Below, piece by piece: positions 8,494 through 17,201 of a stretch of 64,000 bases of DNA; the stretch's first letter is position 1, and each line of letters opens with the position of its first letter. The translations under genes and the position numbers were made by a program. This DNA is from an uncultured Prevotellaceae bacterium (GTDB lineage: Bacteria; Bacteroidota; Bacteroidia; Bacteroidales; Bacteroidaceae). The stretch lies in the NCBI GenBank assembly GCA_946402905.1, contig CAMIYC010000008.1:1-64000 (forward strand), written 5' to 3'. The notes below the pieces were generated by a model. That model ran no database searches. It saw only the letters and a list, made by a program, of their open reading frames with translations, and was not told where the DNA came from.

Positions 8494-9525
8494 TTACCCT
8501 TTGAAATCCACCAGTATCCTGAAGACTTTGCCGGGGCGTTCCATCCACTGACGCATAGCCTCGGGGGCATCCTCGGGGCGCACCACACGGCTGATGAGGG
8601 CGTCGACGGGGCAGTTGCCCTTCTCCAGATAGTGGATCACGGCGCGGAAGTCGGAGGGCTGCGCATTGCGGGAGCCGCGGATGTCAAGCTCTTTCTGCAC
8701 GAAATACTTGGTCTGGAAAGACACCTCCGTCTTGGCATAGCCGATGCAGATGACACGGCCGGTGAAAGCTACCTCGTTGACAGCCATCTGGTAGGTGACG
8801 GTGCTGCCCACCGCCTCGATGACCACGTCGGGGCCGAAGCCGGAGGTCATCTCGAGCAGTCGTGCATGCACGTCGTCGGTGAGCGTGTTGATGGTGTATC
8901 CGGCGCCCATCTGATGAGCCAAGGCAAGCTTTTCGTCGTCGATGTCGGCAGCGACCACGGTGGCTCCACGCTGTGCGGCTCTCACGATGGCTCCCATGCC
9001 CACCATGCCGCATCCGATGACCAGCACTACATCAATATCCGTCACCTGTGCACGGCTCACGGCGTGGAATCCCACGCTCATCGGTTCGATCAGTGCACAG
9101 GTGCGTGGTGTGAGCAGTCCGGCGGGTATGATTTTCTCCCACGGCAGTACGAGGTATTCGCGCATGGCTCCGTCGCGCTGCACGCCGAGCGTCTCGTTGT
9201 GCTGACAGGCGTTGAACCTGCCGTTGCGGCAGGAAGCACAGTGGCCGCAGTTGGTATAGGGATTGACGGTGACGACCATGCCGGGGCGCAGCCCTTCGGG
9301 CACATCCTTACCCACCCGTTCTATCACGGCACCCACCTCATGGCCAGGTATGACCGGCATCTTGACCATGGGGTTCTTGCCCAGGAAGGTGCTGAGGTCT
9401 GAGCCGCAAAATCCGACGTATTGGAGCCGGATGAGCACTTCGTTGTCTTTCATCTCCTGACAGGGCACTTCTACGAGTGTCATCTCCCTCTCAGCTGAAA
9501 TCTGTATCGCTTTGCAATTTTTCAT
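8494..9525 (-). CDS. Zinc-dependent MDR dehydrogenase, probable L-galactonate 5-dehydrogenase
   Basis: This cytoplasmic NAD(P)-dependent medium-chain dehydrogenase has 343 residues. Catalytic zinc ligands are visible as Cys40 (GFCGSD), His62-Glu63 (PGHE) and Glu147 (LIEPMS). A structural zinc is held by Cys93, 96, 99 and 107. The Rossmann motif is GCGMVG (171-176). The family includes L-idonate, L-threonine and L-galactonate dehydrogenases. The assignment to L-galactonate oxidation (giving D-tagaturonate) rests on context: the same gene trio (zinc dehydrogenase, COG3618 lactonase, aldo-keto reductase) forms the L-galactose pathway described in Bacteroides vulgatus. The start ATG overlaps the lactonase stop by 4 bp (ATGA), so translation is probably coupled. 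A related substrate such as L-fuconate is possible. Confidence 0.8.
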   Translation of the reverse strand: MKNCKAIQISAEREMTLVEVPCQEMKDNEVLIRLQYVGFCGSDLSTFLGKNPMVKMPVIPGHEVGAVIERVGKDVPEGLRPGMVVTVNPYTNCGHCASCRNGRFNACQHNETLGVQRDGAMREYLVLPWEKIIPAGLLTPRTCALIEPMSVGFHAVSRAQVTDIDVVLVIGCGMVGMGAIVRAAQRGATVVAADIDDEKLALAHQMGAGYTINTLTDDVHARLLEMTSGFGPDVVIEAVGSTVTYQMAVNEVAFTGRVICIGYAKTEVSFQTKYFVQKELDIRGSRNAQPSDFRAVIHYLEKGNCPVDALISRVVRPEDAPEAMRQWMERPGKVFRILVDFKG

Positions 9526-10448
9526 TCTGACATATTTTTTATATACGGTAAATCAATGGTGGGCTGGATGCCGTAAAAGCGAGAGGCATTCTGGCCGAGG
9601 AAAAGCCTTTTCTCATCGTCTGTCAATTCTTTCGACTTCACGATGAAATCGTATGACATGCGGTAGGTGATGGCGGTGATGGTGCGTGGATAGTCGCTGC
9701 CCCACATCAGGCTCTCCCATCCGGCGATGTCGGCGGCCTCGCGGATGGCACGCACGGCAGTGGGGTAGGGGTAGAACTCGCTGTTGTAGAGCCAGGTGAT
9801 GCCCCCCGACTCGACCATCACCTGCGGATGACGGGCCAGGGCGATCTGCGCCCGCCAAGAGTCGTTGTCCCAGGGTGGCGTGACAGGAGGGTCGGCCATG
9901 CCTAAATGGCCGATGGCGATGCGCAGCCGCGGGCACTCCTCGATGACCTCTTCCAGTTCTCTGACCTGACGGTCGCCATCCGCCAGGGTGATGGAGAGAT
10001 ATTTGTCCTGCTGCTCCATGAGTCGGAACATGCGCATCATCTCAGGGCTGTTGAGCGGACGGCCCAGCAGTCGGTGAGCGGGGATGGCCAGCCCCGGAAA
10101 AGTCTGAAGCAGCGCAGCGGCCTGCTCATAAAAGCCGTCGCTGAGGTAGTCGGTCATGCCATAGACAAAGAACCGGCCGGGGTATCGTGAAGCCACCTCG
10201 GCCAGATAGTCGTTCTGGAGACCGTCGATGAATTCCTGCACCACGACGGCGGCACTCACCTGGGCATAGTCCATATTGGAAAGAAACACCTCGGCAGTGT
10301 TTCTGCCGTCGATCATGAAGGGAGGCAGCATCTGCACCTCCTCGCCCAGGAACAGCGAACGCCCGTTGCTGGTGGTGCGGATAGGCAGTCCGTTCCAGGT
10401 GGTATCTTGTCGGAGCCATAGATGGCTGTGTGTATCGATAATAAGCAT
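9522..10448 (-). CDS. Amidohydrolase-superfamily sugar lactonase (COG3618 type)
   Basis: This 308-residue TIM-barrel hydrolase should open an L-galactono- or L-fucono-lactone to the aldonate. The N-terminal DTHSHLW (residues 5-11) carries the His-x-His metal-site motif. A later IGHLGMADPP holds the conserved His, and WGSDYPRT near residue 250 supplies the conserved Asp after strand 8. These are marks of the COG3618 group, which contains fuconolactonase and 2-pyrone-4,6-dicarboxylate hydrolase. It lies between the aldo-keto reductase (67 bp upstream, spacer holding a GC-rich repeat) and the dehydrogenase (4-bp overlap). In this setting it would perform the second of three steps from L-galactose to D-tagaturonate. 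No later uronate-pathway gene lies in the window, so the product must be used by genes elsewhere. Confidence 0.82.
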   Translation of the reverse strand: MLIIDTHSHLWLRQDTTWNGLPIRTTSNGRSLFLGEEVQMLPPFMIDGRNTAEVFLSNMDYAQVSAAVVVQEFIDGLQNDYLAEVASRYPGRFFVYGMTDYLSDGFYEQAAALLQTFPGLAIPAHRLLGRPLNSPEMMRMFRLMEQQDKYLSITLADGDRQVRELEEVIEECPRLRIAIGHLGMADPPVTPPWDNDSWRAQIALARHPQVMVESGGITWLYNSEFYPYPTAVRAIREAADIAGWESLMWGSDYPRTITAITYRMSYDFIVKSKELTDDEKRLFLGQNASRFYGIQPTIDLPYIKNMSE

Positions 10449-10465
10449 AATGTTAGGATCTATAG

Positions 10466-10511
10466 GGGTATCTCGGTCCCCTCCCCTTCGGGGAGGGATA
10501 GGGAGGGGTAG
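10466..10511. repeat. GC-rich palindromic repeat, third copy
   Basis: This is the same unit as at 1055-1168 (GTATCTCGGTCCCCTCCCC-TTC-GGGGAGGGATAGGGAGGGG), with T for C in CTCGG and TTC replacing TTT in the loop. It sits inside the L-galactose operon between the reductase stop and the lactonase start. There its hairpin could stabilise or process the mRNA. Confidence 0.7.
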
Positions 10512-10514
10512 TTA

Positions 10515-11465
10515 CTACGAATTTTTCCATCTGACGCCCATCTGGTCGCCGATGATGGCCTGCACTTCACTGACCAGGCTGAGGTCGAGGGGCTCGTTGG
10601 CATACTGGATGTTTTTGAGCACGTTGTCGGGGTTGGCACTGCTGAAGAGCGTGGTGGCGATGCGTGGGTTGAGGTGGGTGGAGAATTGCACGGCCAGTTT
10701 CTCTATCGGATAGTTTCTCTCCTGGCAGTATAACATTGCCCGGCGGCATGCCTCCTTCAGCGAGTCGGGAGCCGGATGCCAGTCGGGGGTGCCACGCTGC
10801 GAGAGCAGTCCCATCGACAGCGGCGAAGCATTGATCACTCCGACGTTATGACGCTCGAAGAAGTCGAGGTAGTCGAGCAGCAAGGTGTCGTTGAGACTGT
10901 AGTGGCAGAAGTTGAGCACACTCTCCACGGTGCCTTCTTCCACATGCTCGATCACCCATTTCAGGTTCTCCGGCTGCAGGTCGGTGATGCCCACATGCCC
11001 TACGACCCCTTTTTCGCGTAGACGCACCAAGGCAGGAAGTGTCTCGTCGGCAATCTTCTGCAGCCCTCCCTCACGGTCGGCCTGAAACTCGATGTCGTGC
11101 ACGTTGATCAAGTCGATATAGTCAACGTGCAGCCGCTCCATGCTCTCATATACACTGTCGGTGACACGGCTGGCGGAGTAGTCCCAGGTGTTGACCCCGT
11201 CGCGGCCATAGCGCCCCACTTTGGTAGAGAGGAAATACTTGTCGCGCGGAATGTCGCGCAATGCTTTGCCCAGCACCGTCTCGGCCTTGAGATGACCATA
11301 ATAGGGCGACACGTCGATGAAGTTGATGCCATGGTCGATGGCTGTGTAAACTGCACGTATGCCTTCCTCCTCGCGGATGCTGTGGAACACCCCGCCCAGC
11401 GAACTGGCACCGAAGCTGAGGTTGGACACCCTCATGCCTGTCTTTCCGATTTCGTTATATATCAT
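10515..11465 (-). CDS. Aldo-keto reductase, probable L-galactose (L-fucose) 1-dehydrogenase
   Basis: This NAD(P)-dependent sugar 1-dehydrogenase would oxidise the L-sugar to its lactone. It has 316 residues from the ATG at 11465; an in-frame ATG 27 bp upstream adds an unlikely MVRFLIFIT leader and overlaps the putative -7 box. AKR features are present: Asp51, Tyr56 (DVSPYYG) and Lys82 (LSTKVGRYG), with the family's His in NVHDIEF. Segments such as LSFGASSLGGVF, NFIDVSPYYG, NVHDIEF and ASPLSMGLL resemble plant L-galactose dehydrogenase closely and are less like ordinary aldose reductases. It is the first gene of the lactonase-dehydrogenase operon and is divergent from susC2 across 359 bp. L-fucose is the main alternative substrate. 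Confidence 0.82.
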   Translation of the reverse strand: MIYNEIGKTGMRVSNLSFGASSLGGVFHSIREEEGIRAVYTAIDHGINFIDVSPYYGHLKAETVLGKALRDIPRDKYFLSTKVGRYGRDGVNTWDYSASRVTDSVYESMERLHVDYIDLINVHDIEFQADREGGLQKIADETLPALVRLREKGVVGHVGITDLQPENLKWVIEHVEEGTVESVLNFCHYSLNDTLLLDYLDFFERHNVGVINASPLSMGLLSQRGTPDWHPAPDSLKEACRRAMLYCQERNYPIEKLAVQFSTHLNPRIATTLFSSANPDNVLKNIQYANEPLDLSLVSEVQAIIGDQMGVRWKNS

Positions 11466-11489
11466 GGTGATGAATATTAAAAAACGCAC

Positions 11490-11497
11490 CAAAATTA
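11490..11497 (-). promoter_or_regulatory. Possible -7 box for the L-galactose operon
   Basis: TAATTTTG on the minus strand matches TAnnTTTG and would start transcription about 18 nt before the reductase ATG. No TTTG lies at the expected distance upstream, so support is partial. The flanking 359-bp divergent spacer (11466-11824) is otherwise AT-rich with poly-A/T runs and no regulator gene. Confidence 0.4.
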
Positions 11498-11730
11498 CGC
11501 AAAATTTCGGAAAAAAAAAGCTATCCTTTCATTATTCTCTGATAGAAGCGTCTTTTTTTGTTTTTTTTATGTATTTTTGCGTGGTAGTCATACGTCGCAG
11601 CCGTGAGTGTCTCGATTTTCGCTGGACACATGGCATGATGCACAATGAACTCAAGATGGCAAAATCGTCGTGATGACAAATTTTGCAGTTGAATACGCAA
11701 AAAATTAAGTGTAATTGATTTAAATCAAGA

Positions 11731-11738
11731 TACTTTTG
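11731..11738 (+). promoter_or_regulatory. Possible -7 box for the susC2 operon
   Basis: TACTTTTG fits TAnnTTTG about 87 bp before the susC2 ATG. The -33 position lacks TTTG, as would be expected for an activator-dependent promoter. The leader (about 80 nt) contains A-rich sequence just before the ATG and no obvious Shine-Dalgarno, common in this phylum. Confidence 0.4.
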
Positions 11739-11824
11739 CAAATTGATAAGTAATAGCTGTTTTCATACGGCCTGCTTTTGTTAGCACAGACATTAAATAA
11801 CCTAAAAATAATAACAACCAAAAC

Positions 11825-14800
11825 ATGAAGAAAAGAAAGTTTGTCATGGGACGTGCTCCTTTACTGACAGCTTTGTTCTCGATGATGGCCCTTCCAGGCA
11901 ATTTTGGCGTCCTGACAGCCCAGGCGGCTCCTACTGAGGTGCTGCAGGCTGACGTCGTGCACGGAACGGTGATTGACGAGACAGGCGAGACAGTGATTGG
12001 CGCTACCGTCGTCGTCAAGGGCGGCGACATGTCCAAAGGAACGGTTACCGACTTCGACGGTAATTTTACCATTCAGTGCCGTCCGGGGCAGGAACTGGTT
12101 ATCTCTTACGTGGGATACGAGACAGTGACCATTGCCGCGAAAAATGGCATGAAAGTGCAACTCAAAGTAGAGGAAAACACGCTACAGGGCGTGGAGGTCG
12201 TAGCTTACGGCGTGCAGAAGAAAGTCACCGTGACCGGTGCTCTCTCCTCCGTGAAGAGCGAGGATCTCACCCGCACCCCGGTGTCTTCTGTCAACAACGT
12301 GCTGGCCGGTCAGCTCTCGGGTGTGACCACCATCCAGTCATCCGGTGAGCCTGGTGCTGACGCCGCCCGTATCTTCGTGCGTGGCCAGGGTACCTGGGTG
12401 GACTCCCAGCCGCTGATCCAGGTAGACGGCGTGGAACGTGAGATGTGGGATATCGACCCCAATGAGATCGAGAGCATCACCGTGCTCAAGGACGCTTCCG
12501 CCACAGCCGTATTCGGTGTGCGCGGTGCCAACGGTGTGGTGCTGATCACCACCAAGCGCGGTGCCGAGGGCAAGGCTAAGATTTCGGTCAACACTTCTTT
12601 CTCTGCCGTGACTCCTACCAAGATGGTAGAGCAGGCCGACTCCTATGGCTATGCCAACTTCTACAACCAGATGCTGGCCAACGACGGGCACGAGCCGCAG
12701 TTCAGCCAGTCGATCATCCAAAAGTTCAAGGACGGCAGCGACCCCATCCTCTTCCCCAGCATGAAGTGGGACGAGTATATTATGAAGGATGTGACGATGC
12801 AGACCCAGCACAACATCAACATCTCGGGTGGTAACAAAAACGTGAAATACTTCATCAGCGCCGGTATGATGACACAGGACGGCCTCTTCAAGGAGTTCGA
12901 CCGCGACTATCACTTCGGCTATCAGTATCAGCGCTTCAACTACCGCTCCAACCTCGATATCAATGTGACGAAGACCACCTTGCTGAGCTTCAACATCTCT
13001 GGTAAGGTAGACGACTCTGACAAACCTATCACTGGCAACGGTTCGGCAGGTATGATCACCGAGATCTACTACGCCACACCATTCAGCAGCCCGGGTATCG
13101 TAGACGGCAAGTATATCATCAACTCCAAATCGTCGAGCAACTTCCCCGAGGGCTATGAGACACTGCCTATCGTCGGCGGCTCGCCCATGGCTTACTACAT
13201 CCAGCAGCCCGGTGCCTATCACGAAAACAATAACAAGCTCCAGATGGACTTGATCCTCGACCAGAAACTCGACTTCATCACCAAGGGTCTCTCCATGAAG
13301 CTGAAAGGCTCCTACAACAGCTCGTTCTTCAACCGCAAGAAGATGGTGGACCTGAGCCATGTCTACACCCCTGTGCTGCACCGCAACGACGACGGCACGG
13401 AGTATATCGACTACCGCGTGGAAGACAGAGGCTCCACACGCTCCTATTCGGTCGACGCACTCGGCAAAAGCCGCAACTGGTATGCAGAGGGTTCGTTCAA
13501 CTACAACCGCACTTTCGGACCACATTCTGTCACCGCCCTCGCTCTCTACAACCAGAGCCGTGAGTATTATATCAGTGGCGACTACTCCGACATCCCCCGT
13601 ACCTACGTGGGATTCGTAGGCCGTGTGACCTACGACTGGAACAACCGCTATATGGCAGAGTTCAACCTCGGTTATAACGGTTCGGAGAACTTCGCCCCCG
13701 GCAAGCGCTTCGGTACATTCCCCGCCGGATCTATCGGATGGTTGGTGAGCGACGAGCCTTTCTTTAAACCCATCAAGAAAGCCATCAGCTTCCTCAAGCT
13801 GCGCGCCTCATGGGGTCTGGTAGGTAATGACAAGATCGGCGGCAACCGCTTCATGTTCATGGCCGATCCCTATAACGTCAACCAGGACGCCCTCTTTGAG
13901 CGTATCGCCGTCAACTCTGCCGCCCATGCCTATAACTTCGGTGTCAACGGTGGCATCACTGCACGCGGAGCCGTGGAGTCGGCCAAAAACAATGCCGATG
14001 TGACATGGGAGAAAGCCTTCAAGCAAGACTACGGTTTCGACATGTACTTCCTCAACGACCGTCTGCGTGTCAACTTCGACTACTATAAAGAGCACCGTAC
14101 CAATATTCTCTGGCAGGATGGCCGCGTGCCCAACTTCCTTGGTTTCACCGTGCCTTTCACCAACTTCGGTATCGTAGACAGCTGGGGCTGGGAGACCTCT
14201 ATCAACTGGCAGGACCAGATCGGCGAGAAAGGTTTCCGCTACTGGGCCAAGCTCAACCTCTCCTACAACCAGAATGAGATCATCGAAGACCGCCAGGCTC
14301 CTCAGGAGAACGAGTATATGTATACCGCCGGTCATCGTATCGGATCGCGCTCGATGCTGAAATTCTGGAAATATTATTATGATGGCGCCGAAGCCGACTA
14401 TGAGAGAGAATTCGGACATCCCTTCCCCAAGCAGATTGTCAGTGATCTCAAACCTGGTGACGCCGTCTATGTAGACCTTGACCACAACGGCGAGATCGAC
14501 GCCAACGACGCTACCCGCGAGATGGGATTCACCGACGACCCACAGTATGTGGCCGGTCTCACCCTTGGATTCTTCTACCAGGGATTCTCCTTCAACGCAC
14601 AGCTGACAGGTGCATGGAACGTGAGCCGCTTGCTCGCCGGCGTGTTCCGCCGCCCGTTCCAGAACCGTTCTACCGTAGACGACGGTGGACTGCTGCAATA
14701 CCACATCGACCACACCTGGACCGTGGACAACCCCAGCCAGGGCTCAGAATATCCGCGTGCCACCTGGGAGAACTCTCAGCAGAACTATCCCACCATCGCC

Positions 14801-15043
14801 ACGTCGAGCCTCTATGAGAAGGATGCCAAATACCTGCGTCTGAAAACCATCCAAGTGGCCTACGACTTCAAGTTCCCATTCATGAAGAAGCTGGGCATGA
14901 ACTCCCTGCAACTCTCACTGAGCGGCTACAACCTGCTGACTTTCACTCCGTATATCTGGGGCGACCCCGAGACAACAGCCAGTGCTCAGCCCTCTTATCC
15001 CTTGCAGCGCACCTATACGGCAAGTCTTAAGATTGGATTCTAA
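11825..15043 (+). CDS. SusC/RagA-family TonB-dependent transporter (SusC2)
   Basis: This outer-membrane oligosaccharide importer has 1072 residues and is first in a tandem SusC2-SusD2-SusC3-SusD3 operon. It has a signal peptide (to about AQA, residue 34), an N-terminal carboxypeptidase-regulatory-like domain (about 45-120, with GETVIGATV and TDFDGNFTI), a plug (QPLIQVDGVER and GVRGANGVVLITTKRG, about 190-245) and a long barrel ending YTASLKIGF. A calcium-binding-like loop, DLDHNGEIDANDA (about residue 890), is a common feature of late SusC barrel loops. It is followed 19 bp later by its partner SusD2. Downstream PL11 lyases make rhamnogalacturonan I fragments the likely cargo; this is inferred from context. 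Confidence 0.93.
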   Translation: MKKRKFVMGRAPLLTALFSMMALPGNFGVLTAQAAPTEVLQADVVHGTVIDETGETVIGATVVVKGGDMSKGTVTDFDGNFTIQCRPGQELVISYVGYETVTIAAKNGMKVQLKVEENTLQGVEVVAYGVQKKVTVTGALSSVKSEDLTRTPVSSVNNVLAGQLSGVTTIQSSGEPGADAARIFVRGQGTWVDSQPLIQVDGVEREMWDIDPNEIESITVLKDASATAVFGVRGANGVVLITTKRGAEGKAKISVNTSFSAVTPTKMVEQADSYGYANFYNQMLANDGHEPQFSQSIIQKFKDGSDPILFPSMKWDEYIMKDVTMQTQHNINISGGNKNVKYFISAGMMTQDGLFKEFDRDYHFGYQYQRFNYRSNLDINVTKTTLLSFNISGKVDDSDKPITGNGSAGMITEIYYATPFSSPGIVDGKYIINSKSSSNFPEGYETLPIVGGSPMAYYIQQPGAYHENNNKLQMDLILDQKLDFITKGLSMKLKGSYNSSFFNRKKMVDLSHVYTPVLHRNDDGTEYIDYRVEDRGSTRSYSVDALGKSRNWYAEGSFNYNRTFGPHSVTALALYNQSREYYISGDYSDIPRTYVGFVGRVTYDWNNRYMAEFNLGYNGSENFAPGKRFGTFPAGSIGWLVSDEPFFKPIKKAISFLKLRASWGLVGNDKIGGNRFMFMADPYNVNQDALFERIAVNSAAHAYNFGVNGGITARGAVESAKNNADVTWEKAFKQDYGFDMYFLNDRLRVNFDYYKEHRTNILWQDGRVPNFLGFTVPFTNFGIVDSWGWETSINWQDQIGEKGFRYWAKLNLSYNQNEIIEDRQAPQENEYMYTAGHRIGSRSMLKFWKYYYDGAEADYEREFGHPFPKQIVSDLKPGDAVYVDLDHNGEIDANDATREMGFTDDPQYVAGLTLGFFYQGFSFNAQLTGAWNVSRLLAGVFRRPFQNRSTVDDGGLLQYHIDHTWTVDNPSQGSEYPRATWENSQQNYPTIATSSLYEKDAKYLRLKTIQVAYDFKFPFMKKLGMNSLQLSLSGYNLLTFTPYIWGDPETTASAQPSYPLQRTYTASLKIGF

Positions 15044-15062
15044 TATTAAATAAGGTAATAAC

Positions 15063-17168
15063 ATGAGACTATATCATAAAATCGCATCAGGAGCCATGGC
15101 ACTGGCATTGGGCTGTGTGGCCATGACATCATGTACCGATGAAATCAAATTCGGTAATGCGTTCATCGAAAAGGCTCCGGGTGGAACTGTCACTATCGAC
15201 ACGGTGTTCAACAGCGCCGAGTATACGAAGCAATTCCTCACGGCCATCTATTCACTACAATATTATGGCTTGCCCTACCGCAACGAAGACTCACACAACA
15301 ACGCCAACGTGCCTCACAGCCAGTGTGACTGGAACTCCAAGCTCGACGCGCTGACCGACTGCTATCACCAGCACTTCAGCGGATCGGCTGCCTACAACCA
15401 GTACTACGTGGGATCGCTCACCAGTGCCTCGCAGCCCCTCATCTCCTATACCGGCGACCTCGTGTGGAAAGCCGTTCGTGAGGCCTGGACACTCATCGAG
15501 AATGTAGACAACGTGAGCGGACTCAGCGATGCTGAGAAAGCCAGTATGGCAGCACAGGCCAAATGTCTGATCGCTTCGAGGTATTTCGACCTCTTCAGTG
15601 TCTATGGCGGTCTGCCTATCATCGACCATACCTTCACCGGTACGGAAAGCTCGTTTGAGGTGCCTCGCGCCTCCATTGAGAAAACCGTCAACTTCATGGT
15701 GAAGCTGCTCGACGAAGCCATCCCCAACCTGCGCTGGGCATGGGACGGCAACTCCTCGGACACCGATGCCACCAACACCGGACGCTGGACGGCAGCAGGA
15801 GCCATGGCCCTGAAAGCCAAGATACTGCTCATCGCCGCATCACCCCTCTACAACGCCGACCGCCCCTACTATGACGGTACGAGCCAGGCTGAGACCGACA
15901 GTCTCGTATGGTATGGCGACTTCCAGCAGTCACGCTGGGAGCGTGCGCTGCAGGCTTGCCAGGCATTCATGGACGCCAACGCTGCCAACGGCAATTACTA
16001 TCAGCTCTGGACCACCGACGCTTCCAACCCCACCTGTGACAACTACCGCCAGGCATACCGCAAGGGATATATCGCACAGGAGAGCCATGAGGTGATACAT
16101 GCCACCCGTGTGGCCACCATCTTCGGTACACAGTCGACCTACCGCTGGTGGAACTTCGTTGGCGGCAGCGGTCCCTTCCGTGCCTCCTACGGACCGACAC
16201 AGGAGTATGTCGACATGTTCCCCTGGAGCGACGGCACACCCTTCGACTGGGATAAAGACATGGAAGCCGGTCTGATCAACGGAAAGAAACAGTCAGACGG
16301 CAGTTACAACTTTGAGGGCAAACTGTTCTATGAGAATAAAGTGCTGCGTGGCGGCATCGTGCAGAAAAAAGCCTCACGCGACCCACGTCTCTATGAAAAC
16401 GCCATCGTCAACGGTATGAACGTAACCCTCGACTGGACCACCGGCACCTCCACAGGCAATGTCTATGAACTGTGGGTAGGCGGAGCCCACGAAGGTACCG
16501 ACGCCGCCCAGTATGACGCTGACGGCAATGTCACCATCACAGAGAAAGACGTCACACGCTTCCCCTCCGGCTACGGTACCATCAAATACTGGCTCGGCGA
16601 GGAATATCACCGTCAGTATATGCACTGGGTGTATCTGAGCTATGATGAGATGCTGCTCATGTATGCCGAGGCACTGGCACAGTGCGGCCGTCTCTCAGAC
16701 GCCATCACACAGATTGACAAGGTGCGTGCCCGCGTGGGACTCGGCGGCATCGCCTCCTGCAATCCCAAACTCGACCTGCGCAACAACAAAGCCAACCTGA
16801 TCGAGGAGATCTTGCGCGAGCGCGCCTGCGAGCTGGGTATGAGCAACAACCGCTATTACGACATGATCCGCTACAAGCGCACCGACTGGATGACCAAACA
16901 GCTCCATGGTCTGCTTACCTTCCGCCTGATGAAGAACAGTTCTGGCAAGCTGGTGCGTGTGTTCCGCGCTTATATCGGCGATGACAAGACCGCCGGCGTG
17001 GCACAGCCGTCACAGTTTGAGTTTGAGAGATTTGAGCTGCAGAATATCCGCCGCATATTGTGGGGTCTTGACTCTAATGACCTCGAAGTGCGCAAATGGC
17101 TGCTCTTCCCCTTCCCACTGACCGAAATCAACAAGGGCTACGGACTCGTTCAGAACCCAGGATGGTAA
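15063..17168 (+). CDS. SusD/RagB-family glycan-binding lipoprotein (SusD2)
   Basis: This surface lipoprotein partner of SusC2 has 701 residues. The N-terminus MRLYHKIASG... CVAMTSC has a clear lipobox with Cys about residue 24. SusD-type TPR-like helices follow (VSGLSDAEKASMAAQAKCLIAS and YLSYDEMLLMYAEALAQCG). The C-terminal part contains the family pattern near ILRERACELGMSNNRYYDMIRYKR and ends in QNPGW. SusD3 also ends in this motif. It lies 19 bp after susC2 and 33 bp before susC3, in the same operon. The specific ligand is not visible from sequence. Confidence 0.92.
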   Translation: MRLYHKIASGAMALALGCVAMTSCTDEIKFGNAFIEKAPGGTVTIDTVFNSAEYTKQFLTAIYSLQYYGLPYRNEDSHNNANVPHSQCDWNSKLDALTDCYHQHFSGSAAYNQYYVGSLTSASQPLISYTGDLVWKAVREAWTLIENVDNVSGLSDAEKASMAAQAKCLIASRYFDLFSVYGGLPIIDHTFTGTESSFEVPRASIEKTVNFMVKLLDEAIPNLRWAWDGNSSDTDATNTGRWTAAGAMALKAKILLIAASPLYNADRPYYDGTSQAETDSLVWYGDFQQSRWERALQACQAFMDANAANGNYYQLWTTDASNPTCDNYRQAYRKGYIAQESHEVIHATRVATIFGTQSTYRWWNFVGGSGPFRASYGPTQEYVDMFPWSDGTPFDWDKDMEAGLINGKKQSDGSYNFEGKLFYENKVLRGGIVQKKASRDPRLYENAIVNGMNVTLDWTTGTSTGNVYELWVGGAHEGTDAAQYDADGNVTITEKDVTRFPSGYGTIKYWLGEEYHRQYMHWVYLSYDEMLLMYAEALAQCGRLSDAITQIDKVRARVGLGGIASCNPKLDLRNNKANLIEEILRERACELGMSNNRYYDMIRYKRTDWMTKQLHGLLTFRLMKNSSGKLVRVFRAYIGDDKTAGVAQPSQFEFERFELQNIRRILWGLDSNDLEVRKWLLFPFPLTEINKGYGLVQNPGW

Positions 17169-17201
17169 TTCTTCTAAACCAAAAGACTAAAGTGTAAGAT
17201 T

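Noticed and set aside
8318..8548. 76-codon minus-strand frame through the 9-bp array
   Set aside because: Its Ser/Ile/Thr repeats simply reflect the minisatellite; it overlaps the dehydrogenase 3' end in another frame and lacks a plausible start context.
11466..11824. A regulator-binding site or small RNA in the divergent spacer
   Set aside because: Only weak -7 boxes were found; no convincing palindrome, terminator or conserved RNA structure could be supported by eye.
12338..13525. 395-codon minus-strand frame opposite susC2
   Set aside because: Val/His-rich antisense shadow; susC2 on the plus strand has intact plug and barrel signatures.
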